Positions 1-5,037 of a stretch of 5,037 nt of DNA are shown here, piece after piece. Position numbers and translations under genes: made by a program. Position 1 is the stretch's first letter; every line of letters begins with the position of its first letter. The notes beneath the pieces are model-generated. The model did not search any database, had not been told where the DNA came from, and worked only from the letters and a program-made list of their open reading frames with translations. The stretch is from DATMNI01 sp035570275 (lineage in GTDB: Bacteria > Acidobacteriota > Terriglobia > Bryobacterales > Bryobacteraceae): assembly GCA_035570275.1 (NCBI GenBank), contig DATMNI010000356.1, positions 1-5,037 of the forward strand, in the 5' to 3' direction.

Positions 1-1
1 C

Positions 2-493
2 TCGGCCGCGCGCCGCATCGTGCTCAACCTGGCGGACATCTTCCGCTACTTCCTGCAATCCGATAAGACGTTCGTGCCCTTGGCCCAGGAGATGCAGATC
101 GTGCGGGCTTACCTGGAAATCGAGCAGTCCAGGCTCGGCAAACGGCTCCAGGTGGAGGTGGAAGTGCAGGATGAGGCGCTGGCCGTGCTCATTCCCGTGC
201 TTTCCGTCCAGCCCCTGGTGGAGAACGCCATCAAGCATGGAGTCGCCCTGCAGGTTGGCTCCGGTTTTGTCCGCGTCAGAGCCGCCTGCCGCGACGGAGA
301 GCTTCGGATTTCGGTGGAGAACAGCGGCGCCGACGGCGCCGCCCGGACCGAGGGCTCGGGAGTGGGCCTGCAAAACGTCAGACGCCGGCTGGAGATTTGT
401 TACGGCGCGTCATCGCAGCTCCGGCTTTCGTTGAACCGGCAAAACACGGTGGCGGAACTGTCGATCCCACTGACGGCTTCGGTGCACCAGTGA
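2..493 (+). CDS. LytS/YehU-type sensor histidine kinase, C-terminal part (5' end outside window)
   Basis: The last 163 codons of a histidine kinase are visible, and the frame is open to the left edge. The GTG at 20 is therefore an internal Val and not the start. The visible part begins in the region after the phospho-acceptor His of the His_kinase family (PF06580): a stretch like LADIFRYFL, then an EIEQSRLGKRL segment typical of LytS-type kinases. A HATPase follows, with the N-box VQPLVENAIKHG (Asn about visible residue 75) and the glycine box GSGVGLQNVRRRL (about residues 118-130). The usual Asp of the G1 box is replaced in VENSG, which I believe is common in this subfamily. The phospho-accepting His and any membrane sensor lie upstream and cannot be seen. 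Such kinases usually pair with a LytTR response regulator. None follows downstream, so a partner would have to be upstream or elsewhere. The stop is TGA at 491-493. Family assignment is confident; the signal sensed is unknown. Confidence 0.9.
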   Translation, partial: SAARRIVLNLADIFRYFLQSDKTFVPLAQEMQIVRAYLEIEQSRLGKRLQVEVEVQDEALAVLIPVLSVQPLVENAIKHGVALQVGSGFVRVRAACRDGELRISVENSGADGAARTEGSGVGLQNVRRRLEICYGASSQLRLSLNRQNTVAELSIPLTASVHQ

Positions 494-702
494 AAACCCG
501 GGGGCGCGGAGACCCAATTGTGAGTGGCCCAGGACCTCCGCTACGCCCTGCGCAGGCAGCGTGGCAGCCACCGGATCCGGCAGTCCGCAGCGAAGGTCTG
601 CACCAACCGATCGCTTCCTTTACACCATCCGTGCGCGCGGCGCAGGCTAAGTACATCGTTTCAGAAGTTCGCTAACGTATCGAGAAACCGCATGCTGACG
701 CG

Positions 703-724
703 CGCGGCTCCGATCAGAGCCGCG
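703..724. other. Perfect inverted repeat, possible transcription-ending hairpin
   Basis: CGCGGCTC and GAGCCGCG form a perfect 8-base-pair GC-rich stem around the 6-base loop CGATCA. It lies between two convergent genes, where a bidirectional terminator would be expected. No T-run follows on either strand, so it does not meet the usual intrinsic-terminator pattern. Function is inferred from position only. Confidence 0.35.
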
Positions 725-800
725 ACCGTTAGGGAGCGTTCTTCCCGAGATACGAGACCGTATTTGAGAACAGGGTACTAGGTTAGTTAGTTTCATGGCA

Positions 801-822
801 GTGTTACCGCGTCGCCTAACCC
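801..822. repeat. 22-base repeat, copy 1, 3' flank of the fusion gene
   Basis: Starts GTGTTACCGC and ends CGCCTAACCC. It matches 4587-4608 at 21 of 22 bases (G/A at the eleventh base). Both copies sit at the 3' end of a related kinase gene in the same orientation, so the repeat is best read as the conserved flank of a duplicated gene end and not as an independent element. In copy 1 it lies fully downstream of the stop; in copy 2 it contains the stop codon. Confidence 0.8.
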
Positions 823-845
823 GACCTGGAACTTCGGCCTAACTA

Positions 846-3443
846 CTAACTCGCAGTCCTGGTTCGCGCTTCCGAATCGGCCGCGGCGACAGCCGGCAAG
901 AAAACCTCAAAAGTCGTCCCCACGCCCAACTGACTGGTCACGGTGATCTCGCCGCCATGCTGCTTCACGATTCCGTACACACTGGAGAGACCAAGGCCGG
1001 CTCCTTCGCCCGGCTGTTTCGTAGTGAAGAACGGTTCGAAGAGGTGCACCTTGGTCTCCTCTACCATGCCCGCGCCGGTGTCCCGGACGGAGAGCTTCAC
1101 GCACGGCGGCCGTCCGGATTGCACGTTCGAGGTGGCGATCGTCAATCGGCCGCCCGTGCCTTTCATGGCATCGCGCGCGTTGAACGCCAGTGTCGCGATC
1201 ACCCGCTCGATGTACTTGGCGTCGGCCTTGACGGACGCCAGATTCGGACTCAGCTCAAGGCTCAGTTGAATACGGTCACCCAGGAGCCGCCGCAATACCG
1301 GCTCCTCCTCCCGCACCACAACGTTCAGATCCACTTCGCGCAATTGCAGCATCTGGTGCCTGCTGAAGGCCAGCAGGTGGCTGGTCAGGGTAGTCAAGCT
1401 GTCCGCGGCCTTGATGACTTCTTCCAGGTACGCCTGGGATTTGTCGGTCGGCGCAATCTCGTCCACGGCCATATGGCTGTATCCGCTGATCACGGTCAGA
1501 AGGTTGTTGAAGTGATGCGCGATGCCGCCCGCCATCCTGCCGATCACCTCGAACTTCCGGGACCGCAGCACCCGCTCCTCAAATTCTTCCCTGCCGGAAA
1601 TGTCCACCCCGACCGCGCCGAGGAAGACCTGCCGGGTCTCTCCCTCGACAATCGGAAATCTGTACATCAGCCAGGAACGGATCTCGCCATTCTGCAGGAT
1701 GGGTTCGATGCCTTCGAAGGTCTTGCCCCCGCCGAGGACCGACAGGTCGTTCTTCTTGTAGACACCGGCTAGTTCCGGCGGCCAGAGCTGGTCGTCCGTC
1801 TTATTGAGAGCTTCGTCGATGTTCAGACCTAACAGCGTGGCGCATGCTCCATTAAAGTAGATGTACTTGCCCTCCGGGTTCTTAATGAACGCAATGCCGC
1901 GAAGGTGCTGCATGAACGCCTCAAATCGCGCCTCGCTCAAGTGCTCCGCGTTACCCGCCTTCACCTGCTCCAGGTATGCGGGAGGCTGCCGGACGTCCGC
2001 GGCGATGTCCGGCTCCAACGGCGTGGGGGCCGAGGCGGTCTGCGACCCCTTCAGCCACGGCGCCACCAGAACGTAAATCAACAACAACAGCATGGCTGCA
2101 AATAGCGGGAGCACCAGGAGCAGAATCGTCCGATCCGATGTGGCATTGGCAGCCCAGCTCAGAATTCTCTCTCCGGCCCAGCCCACGTTCAGCACCATGA
2201 CGACGCCGGCTAAGATCCACGCGCCGCCATGTAACCAGCGGTTGTTCGCGAACTCGCCCATCCAGCGCCGGTCGCCGGTGAAATGGACCAGCGGAATCAC
2301 GGCGAAGGGCAATTGCATACTCAGCACGACCTGGGAGAGAATCAGCAGTTGGAACACGCCTGTCTCGCCGTAGAGGTAAATGGTGAGCACCGCGGGCACG
2401 ATCGCCAGCATGCGCGTGACCAGCCGCCGCATCCAGGCGCGCATCCGGATATCGAGGAAGCCCTCCATCACAATCTGTCCCGCCATAGTGCCGGTCAGGG
2501 CGGACGCCTGTCCCACGGAGAGAAGGGCAACAGCGAACATGATGACCGCCGCGCTGGTTCCCAGTGCCGGCTCCAGCAACTTCGTGACCTGGCGAATTTC
2601 CGTGACGGCTTGCCCGCGCAACACCGCGCCCGCCAGCACCAACAGCGCGATGTTGACGAACATGGCGCCGTTGAGCGCCACCAGCGTGTCCACCAGGTTG
2701 TACTTGCAGGCCCTCCGGACAGCTTCCCTGGTGGTTCCGATGCGCCGTGTCTGCACCAGTGCCGAGTGCAGGTACAGATTGTGCGGCATCACCGTTGCTC
2801 CCAACATCGCAATCACCAGGTACACGTTCTCGCCGGTCAACCGCGGGACCACGCCTGCCATGACTTGGCCCACAGCGGGCTTCGCCAGGAAAATCTCCAT
2901 TCCCAGGCAAGCCGCCACAATCAGGATAATCCTGAGCACCAGGGCTTCCATGGTTCTGATCTTGTATTGCTGCATCCACAGCAGCAGGAGGGTGTCCGCG
3001 ACGGTGACCAGCACACCGATCAGCAGGGGAAGATTGAATAGGAGATTCAACGCGATGGCCGCGCCCAGCACTTCGGCGAGATCGCAAGCGGCAATGCCGA
3101 TTTCGCATAAGACCCAGAGTGCGAGACTGATCGGGCGAGGGTACGCTTCCCGGCAGGCCTGCGCCAGATCCCGCCCAGCCACCACGCCCAGCCGGGCGCT
3201 CAGCGTTTGAAAGAGGATGGCCATCCCGTTCGACATCACCAGAACCCACAGGAGCTGATAGCCGAACTTCGCGCCGCCTTCCAGGTCGGTGGCCCAATTT
3301 CCGGGATCCATGTAGCCCACGCTGACCAGGTAGGCAGGTCCCGCGAATGCCAGCAGCCGCCGCCAGACAGATGCGTGCGCCGTTGTGACCGAGGCATTCA
3401 CATCGCCTAACGAGCGCGCACGGGCTGGACTGTCAGGTCTCAT
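846..3443 (-). CDS. Nramp (MntH-like) metal transporter fused to PAS domain and histidine kinase
   Basis: One open frame of 865 residues. Residues about 30-425 are an Nramp transporter (H+-coupled Mn2+/Fe2+ import in characterised members). Helix 1 carries DPGN (46-49), helix 3 DLAE (121-124) and helix 6 ATVMPHN (216-222), so the Asp, Asn, Met and His expected at the metal site are present. About 12 membrane helices are visible; the last (about 439-461) is beyond the usual 11 and would leave the C-terminus in the cytoplasm. A linker (about 462-500) leads to a PAS domain (about 505-618) and then the kinase: H-box GGIAHHFNNLL (phospho-His 643), N-box LAFNARDAM (Asn 755), G1 DTGAGM (788-793), F-box FEPFFTTK and G2 GEGAGLGLSS. 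There is no receiver domain. The H-box has His 644 where Asp or Glu is usual. The ATG at 3443 is supported by a strong Shine-Dalgarno nine bases upstream; the gene ends in tandem TAG stops. Sensing of metal is inference. Confidence 0.93.
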   Translation of the reverse strand: MRPDSPARARSLGDVNASVTTAHASVWRRLLAFAGPAYLVSVGYMDPGNWATDLEGGAKFGYQLLWVLVMSNGMAILFQTLSARLGVVAGRDLAQACREAYPRPISLALWVLCEIGIAACDLAEVLGAAIALNLLFNLPLLIGVLVTVADTLLLLWMQQYKIRTMEALVLRIILIVAACLGMEIFLAKPAVGQVMAGVVPRLTGENVYLVIAMLGATVMPHNLYLHSALVQTRRIGTTREAVRRACKYNLVDTLVALNGAMFVNIALLVLAGAVLRGQAVTEIRQVTKLLEPALGTSAAVIMFAVALLSVGQASALTGTMAGQIVMEGFLDIRMRAWMRRLVTRMLAIVPAVLTIYLYGETGVFQLLILSQVVLSMQLPFAVIPLVHFTGDRRWMGEFANNRWLHGGAWILAGVVMVLNVGWAGERILSWAANATSDRTILLLVLPLFAAMLLLLIYVLVAPWLKGSQTASAPTPLEPDIAADVRQPPAYLEQVKAGNAEHLSEARFEAFMQHLRGIAFIKNPEGKYIYFNGACATLLGLNIDEALNKTDDQLWPPELAGVYKKNDLSVLGGGKTFEGIEPILQNGEIRSWLMYRFPIVEGETRQVFLGAVGVDISGREEFEERVLRSRKFEVIGRMAGGIAHHFNNLLTVISGYSHMAVDEIAPTDKSQAYLEEVIKAADSLTTLTSHLLAFSRHQMLQLREVDLNVVVREEEPVLRRLLGDRIQLSLELSPNLASVKADAKYIERVIATLAFNARDAMKGTGGRLTIATSNVQSGRPPCVKLSVRDTGAGMVEETKVHLFEPFFTTKQPGEGAGLGLSSVYGIVKQHGGEITVTSQLGVGTTFEVFLPAVAAADSEARTRTAS
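852..1281 (-). repeat. Segment duplicated at 4608-5037 (kinase 3' ends)
   Basis: The DNA for the last 144 codons of the fusion gene aligns with 4608-5037 along its whole length with no gap inside the coding part, and the match reaches the right window edge. The two copies lie about 3.3 kb apart on the same strand, which fits an old tandem duplication. The amount of divergence (28% of residues) argues against a recent event. Confidence 0.75.
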
Positions 3444-3450
3444 ATCGAGG

Positions 3451-3460
3451 CACCTCCCTC
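3451..3460 (-). promoter_or_regulatory. Shine-Dalgarno of the Nramp-kinase fusion gene
   Basis: On the minus strand this reads GAGGGAGGTG, with GGAGG ending nine bases before the ATG at 3443. It is the strongest ribosome binding site in the window and fixes the start, which leaves a cytoplasmic N-terminal tail of about 30 residues before the first helix. Confidence 0.8.
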
Positions 3461-3675
3461 AGTCTACTGCCTGCACGGAGAGAAATGCCGTATTGCGGTG
3501 ACAACCGGCCCTCCGTAGGTTGGCCTGGCAAGTACTCGTCGACCAATCGGTCCCGCTGGTCCATGAGGGCCGGGTCGAATGCAGTCAATCCCCGCGATTC
3601 CGGGCGGAACTGGCTGCTGGGTGCCTGCTGCCGACGACACCCGACGACGGTAAACCCATCGCGACGGCTCCATCG

Positions 3676-3704
3676 TGTATACTCAACAATAAGCCTGTTT
3701 ACAA
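3676..3704 (-). promoter_or_regulatory. Candidate promoter for the fusion gene
   Basis: On the minus strand TTGTAA (3699-3704) and TATACA (3676-3681) are separated by exactly 17 bases. Each hexamer matches the sigma-70 consensus at 4 of 6 positions. The promoter would give an untranslated leader of roughly 225 bases before the ATG at 3443. The same AT-rich island carries TATACT (3678-3683) on the plus strand, a good -10 for the divergent gene, but no clear -35 goes with it. The prediction rests on pattern only, and the housekeeping consensus of this organism is unknown. Confidence 0.35.
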
Positions 3705-3712
3705 GTGTTACA
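3696..3712 (+). repeat. Phased direct repeat in the divergent promoter region
   Basis: TGTTTACA (3696-3703) is followed by TGTTACA (3706-3712), with starts 10 bases apart, about one helical turn. Tandem half-sites with this phasing are typical of OmpR/PhoP-type response-regulator binding. The repeat overlaps the candidate -35 of the fusion gene and ends directly before the TTG start of the divergent gene. It is short enough to be chance. Confidence 0.25.
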
Positions 3713-4513
3713 TTGAAATCGCACCGGACTGCCAGCATCCGCGTTCTCCTTGGCCTACTCTGTTCGGTTGGTTTCGCGCAGAGTACAAAAGAACAGGAAA
3801 TTGTTACGGACCGTCCCGATATCACCGAATCCAGTATCGTGGTACCGGCGGGCAGCCTGGTCGTCGAGAGCGGCTTCACCTGGGCACGCGACCACGGCAA
3901 GGGCGTGGTGGATCTGTCGGAAAGCCTGGTTCGGCTTGGATTGGGGAATCGAACCGAGTTGCGGTTTGGGCTGCCGTGCTATCATCATGGCCTTTTTGAC
4001 AACCTGGGAGGGCGCGGGACCCCATCGGGTTTTGACGACGTATCGTTCGGCGTCAAGGAACAGATTGGACCGCTGCCCGGTGGAATCGATCTGGCCGTAA
4101 TCGTTGCTGTCAGTTTTCCGACCGGAGCCAGTGCTCGGAGCACGCACGGAGTCGACCCGGTCATTAAACTGCCGTGGTCGCGAGAATTGCCGCATGGGTG
4201 GTCATTCGGAGGGATGCAGTCGCTGTTTTATCAGACGGAAAATGGCAAGCGAAACCCGATATGGGAACCAACGTTCTACCTGGAGCGAAGAATCACCAGG
4301 CGTTCCGATGGGTTCGTGGAATACGGAGGCGATTTTCCGCACGTCGGCGGTTCTCTCCAGGTGATTCACTTCGGCATGGCATATAGGGTGACGCCAAAAC
4401 AGCAGATCGACTTTCATTTCGGGTTCGGGTTGTCGAGCGCGGCCCCGAAGTATTTCGTCGCTGCCGGATACTCGTTTCAGATCGACAAGCTGTTCCGCGC
4501 TTTGTGGAGGTGA
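3713..4513 (+). CDS. Exported outer-membrane beta-barrel-like protein (PF13557, 'MetA-pathway of phenol degradation' / transporter family)
   Basis: A 266-residue protein read from TTG at 3713. That start gives a clean Sec signal peptide: a basic N-terminus (MKSHRTASIR), hydrophobic VLLGLLCSVGF, and likely cleavage after Ala 22. The frame stays open upstream to an ATG at 3485, but those 76 codons are Arg/Ser-rich, show no conserved feature and would bury the signal sequence. No good Shine-Dalgarno precedes the TTG, so the start is the weak point. The mature protein opens with VTDRPDITESS (31-41), then VVPAGSLVVESGFT (43-56), RTELRFGLP (80-88) and SFPTG (134-138). This pattern is characteristic of the PF13557 family of predicted outer-membrane channels. 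The rest alternates polar and hydrophobic residues as in beta strands. No lipobox is present (Leu before the Cys). The name comes from a phenol-degradation locus and says little about substrate. It is transcribed divergently from the fusion gene and could be co-controlled with it. Confidence 0.75.
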   Translation: MKSHRTASIRVLLGLLCSVGFAQSTKEQEIVTDRPDITESSIVVPAGSLVVESGFTWARDHGKGVVDLSESLVRLGLGNRTELRFGLPCYHHGLFDNLGGRGTPSGFDDVSFGVKEQIGPLPGGIDLAVIVAVSFPTGASARSTHGVDPVIKLPWSRELPHGWSFGGMQSLFYQTENGKRNPIWEPTFYLERRITRRSDGFVEYGGDFPHVGGSLQVIHFGMAYRVTPKQQIDFHFGFGLSSAAPKYFVAAGYSFQIDKLFRALWR

Positions 4514-4574
4514 GGGGCGGATTGGGCCGGGGCGCTCCAAGCCTGGTCCAACCCCGTCCGCGGCCGCGACCGGC

Positions 4575-4584
4575 GCGACGTCGC
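4575..4584. other. 10-base perfect palindrome GCGACGTCGC
   Basis: A perfect palindrome with no loop in the 88-base gap between the convergent barrel gene and the second kinase gene. It is too compact to be an intrinsic terminator and may be chance in GC-rich DNA. I see no clear terminator in this gap. Confidence 0.25.
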
Positions 4585-4586
4585 AA

Positions 4587-4608
4587 GTGTTACCGCATCG
4601 CCTAACCC
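4587..4608. repeat. 22-base repeat, copy 2, 3' end of the second kinase gene
   Basis: Matches 801-822 at 21 of 22 bases. Here the TAG stop of the second kinase (4602-4604 on the minus strand) lies inside the element. In copy 1 the equivalent TAG is 30 bases beyond the stop actually used. Confidence 0.8.
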
Positions 4609-5037
4609 GCAATCCTCGCTGGCGCTTCCGACCCGGTCGCGGCAATGGCCGGCATGAAAATATCAATCGTCGTCCCTGCGCCCAACCGACTAGCCACGGT
4701 GACCTCGCCGCCATGCTGCTTCACGATTCCGTACACGCTGGAGAGACCAAGGCCGTCGCCTTCGCCCCTTGTCTTGGTGGTGAAGAACGGCTCGAAAAGG
4801 TGCAACTTGGTCGCCTCGGTCATGCCCGCGCCGGTGTCTTGGATGGACAGCTTCACGCACGGCCGCCCTCCGTATTGCACGTTCGAGGTGGCGACAGTCA
4901 AGCGGCCGCCGGTGTCTTGCATGGCGTCGCGCGCGTTGAACGCCAGCATCGTGATCACCCGCTTGATGTACTTGGCGTCGGCATTGACGCGCGCCGGATC
5001 CGGACTCAGTTCGAGGCTGAACTCCATACGGTATCCC
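4602..5037 (-). CDS. Histidine kinase, C-terminal HATPase part, paralogue of the fusion's kinase (5' end outside window)
   Basis: The frame is open from the right edge to TAG at 4602-4604, giving 145 codons. The ATG at 5027 is an internal Met: the three codons before it (Gly-Tyr-Arg) already align with Gly-Asp-Arg of the fusion protein. Visible motifs are N-box LAFNARDAM, G1 DTGAGM, F-box FEPFFTTK, and G2 GEGDGLGLSS followed by VYGIVKQHGG. Against residues 722-865 of the Nramp-kinase it aligns without gaps, 104 of 144 identical by hand count. DNA similarity is also high, including a 32-base identical run covering the SVYGIVKQHGG codons. No receiver domain follows. The dimerisation His, any PAS domain and any membrane part lie outside the window, so whether this copy also carries a transporter cannot be told here. 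It converges on the barrel gene, with an 88-base gap. Confidence 0.9.
   Translation of the reverse strand, partial: GYRMEFSLELSPDPARVNADAKYIKRVITMLAFNARDAMQDTGGRLTVATSNVQYGGRPCVKLSIQDTGAGMTEATKLHLFEPFFTTKTRGEGDGLGLSSVYGIVKQHGGEVTVASRLGAGTTIDIFMPAIAATGSEAPARIAG

Larger units (their letters stand above)
494..845. other. Intergenic gap between convergent genes, no convincing gene
   Basis: This gap lies between the stop of the LytS-type kinase and the stop of the transporter-kinase fusion. Open frames here (up to about 90 codons) overlap one another on both strands, show no domain motif and mostly begin inside the upstream kinase. I treat them as chance frames in GC-rich DNA. The region holds a perfect 8-base-pair hairpin at 703-724 and the 22-base element at 801-822 shared with the second kinase gene. 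A GTG at 524 begins AQDLRYALR, which resembles the start of ADOP/MacB-type permeases, but the similarity ends after about ten residues. Confidence 0.6.

Noticed and set aside
781..845. Inverted repeat TAGTTAG / CTAACTA near the end of the fusion gene
   Set aside because: Only seven base pairs with a 48-base loop, and AT-rich, so it is unlikely to form a meaningful structure.
957..3210. Plus-strand open frames of about 250-276 codons opposite the fusion gene
   Set aside because: They lie antisense to clearly coding sequence, have low-complexity His/Gln/Arg or Thr/Arg composition, and show no ribosome binding site or motif.
1951..3297. 448-codon open frame on the minus strand inside the fusion gene
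   Set aside because: It is a shifted-frame shadow of the Nramp coding sequence, rich in Arg/Gly/His with no membrane or domain pattern, and typical of GC-rich DNA.
3444..3675. Manganese riboswitch (yybP-ykoY) in the roughly 225-base leader of the Nramp fusion gene
   Set aside because: The leader length and transporter type make it plausible, but I could not find the conserved yybP-ykoY core motifs or a terminator hairpin by eye. A covariance-model search would decide.
3433..3900. 155-codon minus-strand frame across the divergent intergenic region
   Set aside because: It overlaps the start of the fusion gene and the signal-peptide region of the barrel gene, has no recognisable motif, and would run through both candidate promoters.
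5025..5027. ATG as start of the second kinase gene
   Set aside because: The alignment to the fusion kinase continues upstream of it to the window edge, and a start there would lack the whole dimerisation domain.
1..5037. tRNA, rRNA, CRISPR array, insertion sequence
   Set aside because: I looked for cloverleaf-like ends, regularly spaced repeats, terminal inverted repeats and transposase motifs and saw none.

Overview
The window reads as a GC-rich bacterial chromosome segment. The LytS-type kinase, the PF13557-like outer-membrane protein and the protein style (Nramp DPGN/MPHN clade, GGIAH-x-FNNLL kinases) suggest a Gram-negative soil lineage. Acidobacteriota (Solibacter/Bryobacter-like) is my best guess, but this is inference and not proven by any marker gene here.

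Layout. (1) Bases 2-493, + strand: the C-terminal end of a LytS/YehU-type sensor histidine kinase, cut by the left window edge. (2) Bases 494-845: a gap with no convincing gene. It holds one perfect hairpin (703-724) and a 22-base element (801-822) that recurs at 4587-4608. (3) Bases 846-3443, - strand: the centrepiece, a single uninterrupted 865-residue protein. It fuses a complete-looking Nramp (MntH-like) divalent-metal transporter to a PAS domain and a histidine-kinase core. (4) Bases 3444-3712: a divergent intergenic region with a candidate promoter for the fusion gene, a -10-like element for the opposite gene, a 10-base-phased direct repeat and a strong Shine-Dalgarno for the fusion gene. 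(5) Bases 3713-4513, + strand: a 266-residue exported beta-barrel-like protein of the 'MetA-pathway of phenol degradation' / transporter family, probably starting at TTG. (6) Bases 4602-5037, - strand: the C-terminal end of a second histidine kinase, cut by the right edge. It is a close paralogue of the kinase end of the fusion (104 of 144 residues identical by hand count) and shares its 3' flank.

How it may work. The fusion looks like a transporter-receptor: the Nramp core keeps the metal-site motifs. It also has an extra twelfth membrane helix that would put the PAS and kinase parts in the cytoplasm. Metal binding or transport could thus be coupled to phosphorylation of an unlinked response regulator; none is encoded in this window. 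The divergent outer-membrane protein could be a co-regulated partner, and the second kinase points to a local duplication of this signalling module. The functional links are inference from arrangement only.
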